Assembly: GCA_910589385.1 (NCBI GenBank)
Contig: CAJUTU010000050.1
Span: forward strand, 1-23,323
Source of the DNA: an uncultured Lachnospiraceae bacterium
GTDB lineage: Bacteria; Bacillota; Clostridia; Lachnospirales; Lachnospiraceae
Direction: 5' to 3'
Length of the DNA: 23,323 nt
Below are positions 5,591-14,324 of this stretch, one piece after another. The notes beneath the pieces are model-generated. The model saw nothing but the letters and a program-made list of their open reading frames with translations, had not been told where the DNA came from and did no database searches. The first letter of the stretch is position 1. Every line of letters begins with the position of its first letter. The position numbers and the translations under genes were made by a program.

Positions 5591-7945
5591 ATGTTCTGGA
5601 GGATATTGAAAAAAGACCTGAAACGCAAAAAGACCATGAACATCATTCTGCTGCTGTTTGTCATTTTATGCTCCATGTTTGCATCGGCGGCGGTGAACAA
5701 CATCATAGCCGTTACAGGCGGTATCGAGCATTATTTCGATGCGGCGGATGTCCCCGATGTCAACGTGCAGATGTTCAACAGAGGGGAAAACGATCTCAGG
5801 GAAAAGGTTGGGGAGCTCGCTGGTGTCAGGGAGATAAGGGCCGAGCATTGGCTGGTTGTATCCAGCTCAAAGTATTTCAGGCATAACGGAAAGGAACTTA
5901 ATAATTTTACGAATGCTGCCTTTTTGCTTTCCGATCGTGAAATGGCTATCAACTATTTCGATGAGGACAATCATATCATCGAAAGCGTGGACAAGGGCTG
6001 CTTTTATGCCAGTGCTTCTTTTTTACAAGACATTGATATAAAAGAGGGCGACGAGGTGGAGCTTGATGTCGGTAACAGTCATCTCACGCTTAAGTTTATG
6101 GGGCGGTTCAAGGGTGCGCTGTTTAGTTCGGAAAACTCGTATCCCCCGTATCTTATCATAAACTCTGCTGACTATAACTATCTTGACAAGGACGAAGCCG
6201 CTCATATCATGAATTGTGGGCAGCTTTGTGTAAATACATCAGAAGTTGATGAAATAAGGGAGCTTGCAAAGAACTATGGCGGTGTAGTTGTCAGAACATG
6301 GGAAGAATGCAAGAGTATTTATCTCTATGATATGCTTTCTGCGTATGCTTTAATGATGATCAGCATCGTGCTGATGTTCACAGCCTTTGTGGTGCTGCGT
6401 TTCACGATAGGCTTTACGGTCAGCGAGGAATTTCGTGAGATTGGTGTAATGAAGGCGGTGGGCATTGATGACGGCAGTATAAGAAGCCTATATATCGTCA
6501 AGTATCTTGCCATCGCTGCGGCCGGTACATTGATCGGATATTTCTGTTCTGTCCCTCTCGGGGATATGATGATGGAAACCGTATCGAAAAATATAGTTCT
6601 TGGCAGCGGGAGCGGTACTCTTATCGGGCTTTTAAACTCTGGGTTGGTCGTTGTCATGATCCTGTTGTTCTGCTATGGCTGTACGCGCAGAGTAAGCAAA
6701 CTCTTGCCGATCGACGCGGTAAGAAACGGTCAGACGGGAGAGCGCTTCCGAAGAAAGAGTCTTTTGCACTTAGGGCGCTCGAAGCTGCCACAGGCTGTAT
6801 TTCTCCCGGTCAATGATGTGCTCAGCTCACCGAAGCAGTTTTCTATTATGATAATTGTGTTTGCGCTCTGTATGCTGCTGATGACGATTATGTCGAATTT
6901 TGCATTGACATTAAAAAGTGAAAAGCTGCTGCGCTTCTTCGATGTACCACCCTCAAGTGAAGCACATATCATGGATAGCGAAATACTTAGCGGGGTCATG
7001 GTAGATCAGAGTATGTATAAGACAATCATCGCAGATACCGAAAAGCTCCTTGCCGATAACGGAATGCCCGGCAAATGCACAATGACAATGGGTACACAGT
7101 TTGAAACATCATACGAAGACAAAGCAGCAAACATCATGTTCGCCGTGATGAAAGGCGAGACAAATGACACGCTCTATGCAGACAGGGGCAGCGCTCCGCA
7201 GAAGACGGACGAGATTGCCGTAACGGCAGGCGTCCTCGATGACTTAGGCGCTGAGATTGGCGATAGGGTAACGGCAGTAATGAATGAAAGAGAATACGAG
7301 TTTATCATTACAGGAACATACTCCTCGTTCGTCAGCACCGCTTTTCTATATAAAGATTTTGACTTTGGAAATCTGCCGGCAAACAATGTAATGGGTATAC
7401 AGATACACTTTGACGGTAATCCTGACAAGGAGCAGATAAACAGAAACATTGAAAAGCTAAAAGATCTGCTCGACACCGACAAGGTGTATTCGTCCTCGGA
7501 CTTCATCAATAATTTTACAGGAATGTCCAATACGCTGAATGCGATAAAACAGATGATGATGATCATTACTGTGATTGTAACGGCATTGATCGTCATACTT
7601 ATGGAACGTTCGTTCATCTCAAAGGAAAAGAGCGAGATTGCGCTGATGAAAGCGATGGGCATCGGGAACGGCAGTATCATCTTGCAGCATTCGCTCAGAT
7701 TTGTGATCGTATCGGTCATTGCCAGCATCGTTTCTTCGGCGGCGCTTATGCCGATCAGCGATGTAATGATGAATTGGATAGGTAACATGATTGGTGATAT
7801 ATCAGGCTTGAAATGTGACTTTGACCCGCTGGAAATATTTGTAATCTGCCCGGCGATTCTCATAGGCATCACCGTTATAGGCTCATTCCTGACAGCGCTC
7901 TATACAAAAACAATCAAGGCTTCCGATACGGCAAGTATAGAATAA
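5591..7945 (+). CDS. ABC transporter permease with two FtsX domains
   Basis: 784 residues. Layout: TM1 (about 17-37), an extracellular region (about 40-245), three TM helices (about 250-370), then a second unit with TM5 (about 412-435), an extracellular region (about 440-640) and three TM helices (about 648-775). Both units carry the FtsX signature around the coupling helix: SEEFREIGVMKAVGIDDGSI and SKEKSEIALMKAMGIGNGSI. This class (MacB/LolC/Bce superfamily) moves or senses peptides and lipids using ATP hydrolysed by a partner ATPase rather than acting as a classic channel. The ATPase follows after 13 bp, and the two-component pair suggests a cell-envelope or peptide-antibiotic response. The substrate is not deducible. 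GC and codon use look higher than in the LytTR cluster downstream, suggesting separate origins. Confidence 0.88.
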   Translation: MFWRILKKDLKRKKTMNIILLLFVILCSMFASAAVNNIIAVTGGIEHYFDAADVPDVNVQMFNRGENDLREKVGELAGVREIRAEHWLVVSSSKYFRHNGKELNNFTNAAFLLSDREMAINYFDEDNHIIESVDKGCFYASASFLQDIDIKEGDEVELDVGNSHLTLKFMGRFKGALFSSENSYPPYLIINSADYNYLDKDEAAHIMNCGQLCVNTSEVDEIRELAKNYGGVVVRTWEECKSIYLYDMLSAYALMMISIVLMFTAFVVLRFTIGFTVSEEFREIGVMKAVGIDDGSIRSLYIVKYLAIAAAGTLIGYFCSVPLGDMMMETVSKNIVLGSGSGTLIGLLNSGLVVVMILLFCYGCTRRVSKLLPIDAVRNGQTGERFRRKSLLHLGRSKLPQAVFLPVNDVLSSPKQFSIMIIVFALCMLLMTIMSNFALTLKSEKLLRFFDVPPSSEAHIMDSEILSGVMVDQSMYKTIIADTEKLLADNGMPGKCTMTMGTQFETSYEDKAANIMFAVMKGETNDTLYADRGSAPQKTDEIAVTAGVLDDLGAEIGDRVTAVMNEREYEFIITGTYSSFVSTAFLYKDFDFGNLPANNVMGIQIHFDGNPDKEQINRNIEKLKDLLDTDKVYSSSDFINNFTGMSNTLNAIKQMMMIITVIVTALIVILMERSFISKEKSEIALMKAMGIGNGSIILQHSLRFVIVSVIASIVSSAALMPISDVMMNWIGNMIGDISGLKCDFDPLEIFVICPAILIGITVIGSFLTALYTKTIKASDTASIE

Positions 7946-7958
7946 GGAGGACAACATC

Positions 7959-8732
7959 ATGACCAATACGGTTTTACAGACAAAGGGACTTTGCAAGACA
8001 TATATCGTGAACAAACATCAGAACAATGTGTTGAAAAATATCGACCTGACGATCAGCGAGGGCGAAATGACAGCGGTCATGGGACCCTCCGGCTCAGGCA
8101 AAAGTACGCTGCTCTACTGCGTTTCGGGAATGGACAGAGTGACCTCGGGCAAGGTGTTCTTTAACGCCAGGGAAACGGCAAAGCTTGGTGATAAGGAGCT
8201 TGCAAGGCTCAGACTTGATGAAATGGGGTTTATTTTTCAGCAGATGTACATGATGAAAAATCTTTCGGTACTTGATAATATCATTTTTCCAGCAGTAAAG
8301 TCGAAAAAGAATTCAGAGAGCCGCAGACAGACCGAGAAGCGTGGCAGAGAACTCATGCACAGGCTCGGCATTGACGATGTGTGCGGCAATGATATTAACG
8401 AGGTGTCGGGTGGACAGCTTCAGAGGGCTTGTATCTGCCGCAGTATGATAAACAATCCCAGGATGATCTTTGCTGATGAGCCGACAGGCGCATTAAACCG
8501 TGCAAGCTCTGATGAGGTCATGAACGAGCTGCTCTCCCTCAACCGTGACGGTACAACGATCATGTGCGTGACCCACGATCCGAAGGTTGCTGCCAAGTGC
8601 AGCAGGGTGCTTTACATTGTGGACGGCGGTATCGTCGGTGAAAAAGAAATGGGGCATTTTGACGGCGGTGACAAGGAGCTTCGTGACCGTGAAAGAGAAC
8701 TGAATAACTGGCTTATGGAACAAGGCTGGTAA
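7959..8732 (+). CDS. ABC transporter ATP-binding protein (LolD/MacB/BceA-type)
   Basis: 257 residues with a full ATPase core: Walker A GPSGSGKST, Q-loop FIFQQMYMM, signature VSGGQLQRACICRSM, Walker B RMIFADEPTGALN and switch histidine CVTHDP. The D-loop has N in place of the more frequent D (GALN), seen in some peptide-export relatives. The permease's TAA overlaps the AAGGAGG ribosome site, so translation is closely linked. Its partner is the two-FtsX-domain permease immediately upstream. The C-terminal 30 residues are charged (KELRDRERELNNW). Confidence 0.93.
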   Translation: MTNTVLQTKGLCKTYIVNKHQNNVLKNIDLTISEGEMTAVMGPSGSGKSTLLYCVSGMDRVTSGKVFFNARETAKLGDKELARLRLDEMGFIFQQMYMMKNLSVLDNIIFPAVKSKKNSESRRQTEKRGRELMHRLGIDDVCGNDINEVSGGQLQRACICRSMINNPRMIFADEPTGALNRASSDEVMNELLSLNRDGTTIMCVTHDPKVAAKCSRVLYIVDGGIVGEKEMGHFDGGDKELRDRERELNNWLMEQGW

Positions 8733-8754
8733 TACTTGCAATATTTCCTCTGAT

Positions 8755-9447
8755 ATGGTACAAAGATTTGCAGGAGGTGATCTTACGACGGATATTCTGA
8801 TAGTAGAAGACGATAAGGAACTAGCCGGCTTGCTGACTGATTTCCTGTGTGACGAGGGCTATACGGTGTCAAGCGTGGACAGCGGAGAGCGTGCCGTGCA
8901 GCTCTTTGAACGATATGGCGCAAGGCTTGTGGTGCTTGACATCAATCTCCCCGATGTGAACGGCTTTGCAGTCTGCTCCAAGCTTCGGGAAAATGCGGAT
9001 ACTCCTATACTGATCGTAAGTTCAAGAACGGGCAAGGAGGATAAGCTGAACGGCTTTGGCCTCGGCGCTGATGATTATATTGAAAAGCCTTATGACATTG
9101 ATATTCTTATCGCTAAGATCAAAGGGATATTCAAACGGCGGTATCAGCGTGATACATTGTCGGCGGACGGTGTGACACTCAATCTTGTAGATAAAACAGC
9201 GGTCATCGACGGAAAGTCCGTGGAACTGCCTGCAAAGGAATTTGATCTGTTGGCGCTTCTGATTGAGAATCAGGGCAAAACTCTGAAAAAAGAGTACCTG
9301 TTTGGCACTGTCTGGGGCAGTGACAGTGATTCGGAGCTGCAAACCCTCCATGTGCATATCAACCGCCTTCGCCAGAAGCTGGGTGAAGATCCTAAGAATG
9401 CAAAGCGTCTGCTTACGGTCTGGGGTGTGGGGTATAAGTTTGTATGA
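8755..9447 (+). CDS. OmpR-family response regulator of the FtsX module
   Basis: Receiver domain with the pocket VEDD, phosphoacceptor D in VVLDINLPD, a conserved T/S in ILIVSSRTG and K in YIEKPYDIDI. The winged helix has LPAKEFDLLALLIENQG, LHVHINRLRQKL and TVWGVGYKFV. The frame's only ATG (8755) has no ribosome site and adds ten residues not expected for the family. A perfect AGGAGG (8772-8777) instead sits 7 bases before an ACG codon (8785), exactly where MTDILIVEDD would begin. So the real start may be ACG, or ATG has mutated to ACG and expression has dropped. Last residues overlap the kinase start. Likely target: the promoter at 5512-5545. Confidence 0.9.
   Translation: MVQRFAGGDLTTDILIVEDDKELAGLLTDFLCDEGYTVSSVDSGERAVQLFERYGARLVVLDINLPDVNGFAVCSKLRENADTPILIVSSRTGKEDKLNGFGLGADDYIEKPYDIDILIAKIKGIFKRRYQRDTLSADGVTLNLVDKTAVIDGKSVELPAKEFDLLALLIENQGKTLKKEYLFGTVWGSDSDSELQTLHVHINRLRQKLGEDPKNAKRLLTVWGVGYKFV
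8772..8787 (+). promoter_or_regulatory. AGGAGG ribosome site followed by an ACG codon
   Basis: AGGAGG at 8772-8777, a 7-base spacer, then ACG at 8785-8787 in the regulator frame. ACG supports weak initiation in bacteria but is rare; the neighbouring ATG at 8755 has no ribosome site. This decides between a 230- and a 220-residue product. Confidence 0.6.
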
Positions 9448-10700
9448 AGGCTTTCCGAAGACTGTGTATTGTAGTGATAACTGTATTTCTTTTGCTGACG
9501 GTGGTATTGAATCTGTTTCTTGTGGGAACGAAAGACCATAATAAAGGTATTTATCGTGTGGAAGCCAAACGGCTTGCAGATGAGATAGCGGAAACAGGCA
9601 ATTATGACCTTGAAAAATATCCCCATATTACGGGGGTGTTCCATGCTGATGACGGCGGACTGTATACTTCCAATGAGCATTATCTGATCATAGAAGCAGG
9701 CGGTACACTGTATCGTGTGGAATATACTGTCGGAAACGGACAGCACAGCATTGCGGCAATAAACTGTGTGTTTGGTGTGCTGTTCCTGCTGATAGTTGGT
9801 CTTTTGTATTATATCCGGGGGCATATCATTGTGCCGTTCTGCAGACTGAGCGGTGTTCCGCAGGAGCTTGCAAGGGGCAATCTTTCTGTCCTGATACCAG
9901 AGGAAAAAAGCCGTTTCTTCGGAAAATTTGTATGGGGTGTGAATCTCCTGCGTGAGAGTATCGAGGACAGCCGCAAAAAAGAAATCACGATGCAGAGGGA
10001 CAAAAAACTCTTGCTGCTCTCCCTTTCCCACGACATCAAAACGCCTTTGTCTGCGATCAAGCTTAGTGCAAAGGCACTTGCCAGGGGATTATACAAGGAC
10101 GAGGAAAAGCGGCGTGCTGTTGCCGAGAGCATCAATACCCGTGCAGATGAGATAGAGCGTTTTGTCAGCGATATTACAAAGGCGGTAAGCGAGGACTTTA
10201 TGAGCTTTGAGGTCACACAAGGGGAGGCTTTCTTAAGCGTTATCATCACAAGGATAGAGGCAAGATATGCTCCCCGGCTTGCCATGTCGGGAACGGAGCT
10301 TGCGATTCAGAAATATGATGACTGTATTCTTTCCTGCGACCCTGACCGTCTTGCGGAGTGCCTGCAAAACCTGATTGAAAATGCGATCAAATACGGTGAC
10401 GGCAGACGAATTGAGATCAGCTTTGATAAAATGGACGGCTGTGAGCTTATCACGGTATCAAATACAGGCTGCACGCTTGAAGCGAAAGAACTGCCGCAGA
10501 TATTCGAGAGCTTTCATCGTGGAAATAATGCGGACAAGGTGCAGGGCAATGGGCTTGGACTTTTCATATGCCGCAGGCTGATGGGGCTTATGAATGGAGA
10601 GGTATATGCTGATATCCGTAATGAATGCTTCTATATAACGCTTGTCGTTAAAATGGCAGCTGCTTGTTCGGGGGGGACGAAAATCGTAACCTTCATGTAG
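9444..10700 (+). CDS. Sensor histidine kinase of the FtsX module
   Basis: 418 residues; its ATG overlaps the regulator's stop (ATGA). Two TM helices (about 7-27 and 109-130) enclose a short extracellular loop of about 80 residues, followed by a HAMP-like linker, the H-box LLSLSHDIKTPLSAIKLSAK, N-box NLIENAIKYGDG, a divergent G1 (VSNTG instead of DNG, common in this subfamily) and G2 GNGLGLFICRRL. The normal end would be about ITLVVKM; a run of seven G residues near 10670 and a 15-residue tail (AAACSGGTKIVTFM) suggest that the stop is displaced, possibly by an indel. It would sense the transported compound or the transporter's state and phosphorylate the regulator. Confidence 0.9.
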   Translation: MKAFRRLCIVVITVFLLLTVVLNLFLVGTKDHNKGIYRVEAKRLADEIAETGNYDLEKYPHITGVFHADDGGLYTSNEHYLIIEAGGTLYRVEYTVGNGQHSIAAINCVFGVLFLLIVGLLYYIRGHIIVPFCRLSGVPQELARGNLSVLIPEEKSRFFGKFVWGVNLLRESIEDSRKKEITMQRDKKLLLLSLSHDIKTPLSAIKLSAKALARGLYKDEEKRRAVAESINTRADEIERFVSDITKAVSEDFMSFEVTQGEAFLSVIITRIEARYAPRLAMSGTELAIQKYDDCILSCDPDRLAECLQNLIENAIKYGDGRRIEISFDKMDGCELITVSNTGCTLEAKELPQIFESFHRGNNADKVQGNGLGLFICRRLMGLMNGEVYADIRNECFYITLVVKMAAACSGGTKIVTFM

Positions 10701-10743
10701 AACAGGGTAAAGCAAATAAAGGAGCGGTTAATGCAGTGCTTTT

Positions 10744-10809
10744 ACGCTTACGACAGATTTATACTCATTTAAGAAAAAAACGGGCATGGGAATCAAAAAT
10801 GTTTATAAT
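10744..10809 (+). promoter_or_regulatory. LytTR-type direct repeats and -10 of the ABC-2 permease gene
   Basis: TATAAT at 10804-10809 with no -35. Upstream lie CGCTTACGA (10745) and CATTTAAGA (10766), two imperfect copies of one 9-mer, 21 bp apart, with the second starting 38 bp before the -10. The same spacing and 38-bp distance occur upstream of the ATPase gene at 14372-14437. Nine-bp direct repeats about 21 bp apart and just upstream of a missing -35 are the known architecture for LytTR (AgrA/ComE-like) activators. Binding by the LytTR regulator at 15499 is inferred. Confidence 0.6.
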
Positions 10810-10838
10810 GAGATTAAATCGAAAGGAGAGTCAGAACT

Positions 10839-11564
10839 ATGAAGAAGACAATCAAAATTACATTACTGGAATCGGCAAAATTATTGAAAAAAAGAGAATT
10901 TCTATTAGGCCTGGTCATGGTGCTGGTCATGGGCGGAGGGATGGCATACGGCGCATATATGTTTCCAGAGAGCTTTGGGGTGCAAAATGTGATCGCGTTT
11001 TTTGGAAACTTTTCCAGTATTTTGATCATGTTTTTAGCGGCAAAAAGTCTTGGGGAAGATTTTGACCTAAAAACAGCGACATTCGTTTTTACATCAAGAA
11101 GCGGCAGGCTACAGATCATTACGGCAAAAATTGTGAGCATAGCGCTGGCCAATATGGTGATCGGTTTCTGCGGCGGAATTTTATATGATATCGCATTGGT
11201 CATCTGCAGGCAGTCCTGGACAGTACCGATGTTATTTGGAACCCTTGGAAAAGAAATCCTGATTTATATGATCTATGGTTTTGCAATAGGCGCAACAGCG
11301 GTGATGCTCACCTGCTTTCATAATACGACCATTACACCCTTTATTTATCTGATCGTACTGTTTTGGGTCATGCCGGGGATTTTACAGATGATCGGACAGA
11401 AAATAACGGGACTGGAAAAAATAATGGATTATGTGTTGTTCTGCATATCTGACCAATTCCTGATGTATCAGGTTTGGAGCATAAAAAATATAGCAGTATT
11501 TATAGTCACGGGTATTGCATTTTCAATCGTTGGTATGGCCGTTTTGCAGAAAAAAGATTTATGA
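10839..11564 (+). CDS. ABC-2 type transporter permease (BcrB-like)
   Basis: 241 residues, six predicted TM helices (about 20-40, 52-72, 100-122, 135-160, 165-185, 215-235), the ABC-2 fold used by bacitracin and lantibiotic exporters. The ATG has a GAAAGGAG ribosome site. No ATPase is adjacent; the only matching ATPase in the window is at 14493, and both promoters share the same repeats. The stop overlaps the stop of the converging kinase gene by 6 bp (TTATGA). I infer that this and the 14493 ATPase form one exporter. The substrate is unknown; a peptide is likely by analogy. Confidence 0.85.
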   Translation: MKKTIKITLLESAKLLKKREFLLGLVMVLVMGGGMAYGAYMFPESFGVQNVIAFFGNFSSILIMFLAAKSLGEDFDLKTATFVFTSRSGRLQIITAKIVSIALANMVIGFCGGILYDIALVICRQSWTVPMLFGTLGKEILIYMIYGFAIGATAVMLTCFHNTTITPFIYLIVLFWVMPGILQMIGQKITGLEKIMDYVLFCISDQFLMYQVWSIKNIAVFIVTGIAFSIVGMAVLQKKDL

Positions 11565-12863
11565 TATCTGGACCTTCTGTATGAACAGGCCGTCCTCAAT
11601 GAATATTTCATGATAAATATTATCATAGCGGTTCAATATCCCGGACACATTGTAAAGGCCGATCCCGTGGCCGTCCCCCTTTGTGGTCACATCCTTTTTA
11701 TACATCTGTGCAATGGAAAGTCCTTTGTCAATAAACGTATTTGATATGATCAATACGACATCCTGATTCATTTTGCCCAGATGAAGATTAAGGACGGGAT
11801 GTTCGGTTTCCAGGCAGGCTTCTATGGCATTGTCCAGATAGATGCCAAGCATTCTGGTCAGATCAACGGGATCCATGTGAACGGAATCAATGTCATCCGG
11901 GATATCGATATGCACTTCGATATCCTGGTTGACGGCCAGGAGCAGTTTGGTATACAAAATACTTTTCAGCTCCAAAAGACGGATATGCAGCAGGTTGTTC
12001 AATGCTGCGTTTTTCTGTGTGAGATTTTCCTGCATTGGCAAAATATGCTCGTGGAAAAAGGCTGCCAGTTCCTCATACCTTTTCTCATCAATATATGCGG
12101 CGAGGGAGGTCATGATATTGATATAATCATGTCTGAAAGAACGCAGGTTATTATAGACCATTTCCAGGTTCTTTGTGTATTCATTTAAGTTTTCCAAATA
12201 TTCTACTTTTTTCCGGGCTTCGTAGTTTTCCTTGACAGTGTGCAGCACGATCAGGATCAGGCTGGCTGTAAACAGGAAGAAAAGGACGATCGAAGAAACC
12301 ATGAAAAAGAACTCACGGTGTGTAATTTCCAGGGTATCAAAAAAAGAAGCCATCGTGAGAATCATAAATGCACAAAGAAAAAGGGTCAAAGCAATCAAAG
12401 TGAGCAGTTTTTTGCTCATTTTTTCTAAAGTGCTGATAAGATATTTCCGAAACAATCGTCTGACCAGATAAAGAACAGGACAGGACGCTGCTATTGTATA
12501 GATCATAAATTGGATCATAAGAAATATATCAGCATTAAATTTTTTGATGGAGAGTCCCCATGATATGTTGGCGGCAAATACGAATAAATTGAGTATAATG
12601 CAGTTTATCATATAACCAAGCGGAATATAAAAAAACGAATATAATTGCCTGGTGAATTTTACTAACAGGATAGAATTCACCGCCAGTGAAACAAATAAGA
12701 AAGGGGAAGAGTTTGAATAATATTGTATAAAAAAAAGCACGGAAAACAATAAAAAGAAGATGGGGTATTTCTTTATGGAAAGATGGGGATGGGTCAATAT
12801 AAAAACATCACAGGTAAGCATCATTGCGCAGCATATGGATGAAATCAAATATATTGTAATCAT
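11559..12863 (-). CDS. GHKL-domain sensor histidine kinase, copy 1 (AgrC-like)
   Basis: 434 residues. The N-terminal half (about 1-205) has six or seven TM helices; the C-terminal half has a coiled linker (ENYEARKKVEYLENLNEYTK), the H-box SFRHDYINIMTSL, N-box YLDNAIEACLE and G-box GDGHGIGLYNV, the HPK10/AgrC class. These kinases usually sense peptides through the membrane domain and signal to LytTR regulators (family knowledge). The gene follows the second copy by 11 bp, the upstream TAA merging with its AAGGAG site. Residues 186-401 are encoded by DNA identical to the other copy, whereas the sensor half shares only about two thirds of residues by eye (120 of 185 counted). Its stop overlaps the permease gene end. 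Confidence 0.9.
   Translation of the reverse strand: MITIYLISSICCAMMLTCDVFILTHPHLSIKKYPIFFLLFSVLFFIQYYSNSSPFLFVSLAVNSILLVKFTRQLYSFFYIPLGYMINCIILNLFVFAANISWGLSIKKFNADIFLMIQFMIYTIAASCPVLYLVRRLFRKYLISTLEKMSKKLLTLIALTLFLCAFMILTMASFFDTLEITHREFFFMVSSIVLFFLFTASLILIVLHTVKENYEARKKVEYLENLNEYTKNLEMVYNNLRSFRHDYINIMTSLAAYIDEKRYEELAAFFHEHILPMQENLTQKNAALNNLLHIRLLELKSILYTKLLLAVNQDIEVHIDIPDDIDSVHMDPVDLTRMLGIYLDNAIEACLETEHPVLNLHLGKMNQDVVLIISNTFIDKGLSIAQMYKKDVTTKGDGHGIGLYNVSGILNRYDNIYHEIFIEDGLFIQKVQIS
11659..12309. repeat. 651-bp perfect direct repeat, copy 1 (inside kinase 1)
   Basis: Identical base for base to 12975-13625 (constant offset 1316) when read line by line. Sequence on either side is related but diverged: about six or seven differences in the roughly 90 bp before it, and frequent differences after 12309. 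The sharp borders suggest recent gene conversion within an older tandem duplication. Confidence 0.9.
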
Positions 12864-12874
12864 AAAAAACTCCT

Positions 12875-14179
12875 TTACGATATCTGAACCTGCTGTATGA
12901 ACAGGCCGTCCTCAATGAATGTTTCATGATAAATATTATCATAGCGGTTCAATATCCCCGACACATTATAAAGACCGATCCCGTGGCCGTCCCCCTTTGT
13001 GGTCACATCCTTTTTATACATCTGTGCAATGGAAAGTCCTTTGTCAATAAACGTATTTGATATGATCAATACGACATCCTGATTCATTTTGCCCAGATGA
13101 AGATTAAGGACGGGATGTTCGGTTTCCAGGCAGGCTTCTATGGCATTGTCCAGATAGATGCCAAGCATTCTGGTCAGATCAACGGGATCCATGTGAACGG
13201 AATCAATGTCATCCGGGATATCGATATGCACTTCGATATCCTGGTTGACGGCCAGGAGCAGTTTGGTATACAAAATACTTTTCAGCTCCAAAAGACGGAT
13301 ATGCAGCAGGTTGTTCAATGCTGCGTTTTTCTGTGTGAGATTTTCCTGCATTGGCAAAATATGCTCGTGGAAAAAGGCTGCCAGTTCCTCATACCTTTTC
13401 TCATCAATATATGCGGCGAGGGAGGTCATGATATTGATATAATCATGTCTGAAAGAACGCAGGTTATTATAGACCATTTCCAGGTTCTTTGTGTATTCAT
13501 TTAAGTTTTCCAAATATTCTACTTTTTTCCGGGCTTCGTAGTTTTCCTTGACAGTGTGCAGCACGATCAGGATCAGGCTGGCTGTAAACAGGAAGAAAAG
13601 GACGATCGAAGAAACCATGAAAAAGTACTCCCGGTGTGTAATTTCCACATTATCAAAATAAGAAGCCATTGTGAGCAGCATAACTGCACAAAGCAAAAGG
13701 GTCAAAGTAATCAAAGTGAGCAGTTTTCTGCTCATTTTTTCGAAAGTACCGATAAGGTACTTCTGAAACAACCGCCTGACCAGATAAAGGACGGGACAGC
13801 TTGCCGCTAATGTACAGAGGACATATAAAATAATAAAAAAGTTATCTGCATTTAATTCTTTGACGGAGAGATCCCATAACAGATTGAATACAAACCCGAT
13901 TAAATTGCCTAAAACGCAGTTAAAAATATAACCAACCGGAATATAAAAAACAGTATATAATTTCTTAGTGAATTTCACTAACAGGATAGAATTCGCTGCC
14001 AGTATAGCAAATAACATAGGGTAAAAGGTAAAATATGCTTGTATAAAAAATAGAACTGAAAACGATAAAAAGAAAACGGGGTATTTATTTAGGGAAAGAT
14101 GCGGATGGGCTAATATAAAAATATCACATATCAGTATAAGCGCAATACCTACAGAAGCAGCCAAATATAGTGTAATCAT
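12875..14179 (-). CDS. GHKL-domain sensor histidine kinase, copy 2 (AgrC-like)
   Basis: 434 residues, the same length as its paralogue and with the same domain order: about six or seven TM helices, coiled linker, SFRHDYINIM H-box, YLDNAIEACLE N-box and GDGHGIGLYNV G-box. A longer in-frame ATG exists at 14254, but the ATG at 14179 has AAGGAG with a 6-base spacer and aligns with the start of copy 1 (MITLYL against MITIYL). It is the first gene of the minus-strand kinase pair, transcribed from the promoter at 14285-14313. In the sensor half substitutions concentrate in loops and TM faces, while AASCPVLYLVRRLF and NSILLVKFT are kept. A distinct ligand specificity is plausible but unproven. Confidence 0.9.
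   Translation of the reverse strand: MITLYLAASVGIALILICDIFILAHPHLSLNKYPVFFLSFSVLFFIQAYFTFYPMLFAILAANSILLVKFTKKLYTVFYIPVGYIFNCVLGNLIGFVFNLLWDLSVKELNADNFFIILYVLCTLAASCPVLYLVRRLFQKYLIGTFEKMSRKLLTLITLTLLLCAVMLLTMASYFDNVEITHREYFFMVSSIVLFFLFTASLILIVLHTVKENYEARKKVEYLENLNEYTKNLEMVYNNLRSFRHDYINIMTSLAAYIDEKRYEELAAFFHEHILPMQENLTQKNAALNNLLHIRLLELKSILYTKLLLAVNQDIEVHIDIPDDIDSVHMDPVDLTRMLGIYLDNAIEACLETEHPVLNLHLGKMNQDVVLIISNTFIDKGLSIAQMYKKDVTTKGDGHGIGLYNVSGILNRYDNIYHETFIEDGLFIQQVQIS
12975..13625. repeat. 651-bp perfect direct repeat, copy 2 (inside kinase 2)
   Basis: Partner of 11659-12309. It covers codons for about residue 186 to 401, namely the last TM helix, linker and most of the kinase core, and stops short of the sensor half. 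Intrachromosomal recombination between the copies would delete one kinase and leave a single hybrid gene. Confidence 0.9.
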
Positions 14180-14284
14180 AAAGAACTCCTTAAAGCAGTA
14201 TGATTTTAGTAAATTGTTTTGATAAACGCTCTGTAAGAAACTGTAAAGATTCATTCTTCAGCAGTTCCGAAGAACGCAGCATTT

Positions 14285-14313
14285 ATTATAGTTTATTGCG
14301 GATGGATTGGCAA
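14285..14313 (-). promoter_or_regulatory. Promoter of the GHKL kinase pair
   Basis: Minus strand: -35 TTGCCA (14308-14313), exact 17-bp spacer, -10 TATAAT (14285-14290). It leaves a leader of roughly 95 bases before the ATG at 14179. A complete -35/-10 suggests constitutive kinase expression, unlike the activator-type promoters of the ABC genes. Confidence 0.7.
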
Positions 14314-14324
14314 GAAAAATATCG

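Noticed and set aside
7174..7872. 232-codon minus-strand frame opposite the FtsX permease
   Set aside because: Shadow of a long hydrophobic coding region, with no start context and no recognisable domain.
10731..10772. 13-codon ORF (MQCFYAYDRFILI) with a good GGAG site, a possible pheromone or leader peptide
   Set aside because: It overlaps the LytTR-type repeats and lies upstream of the permease transcription start, so it would need read-through from the kinase. It has no signal or processing motif. Too short to support as a gene.
11781..12188. Identical 135-codon plus-strand frames at 11781-12188 and 13097-13504
   Set aside because: These are antisense shadows of the duplicated kinase cores; they repeat only because the kinase DNA is identical, and have no ribosome site.
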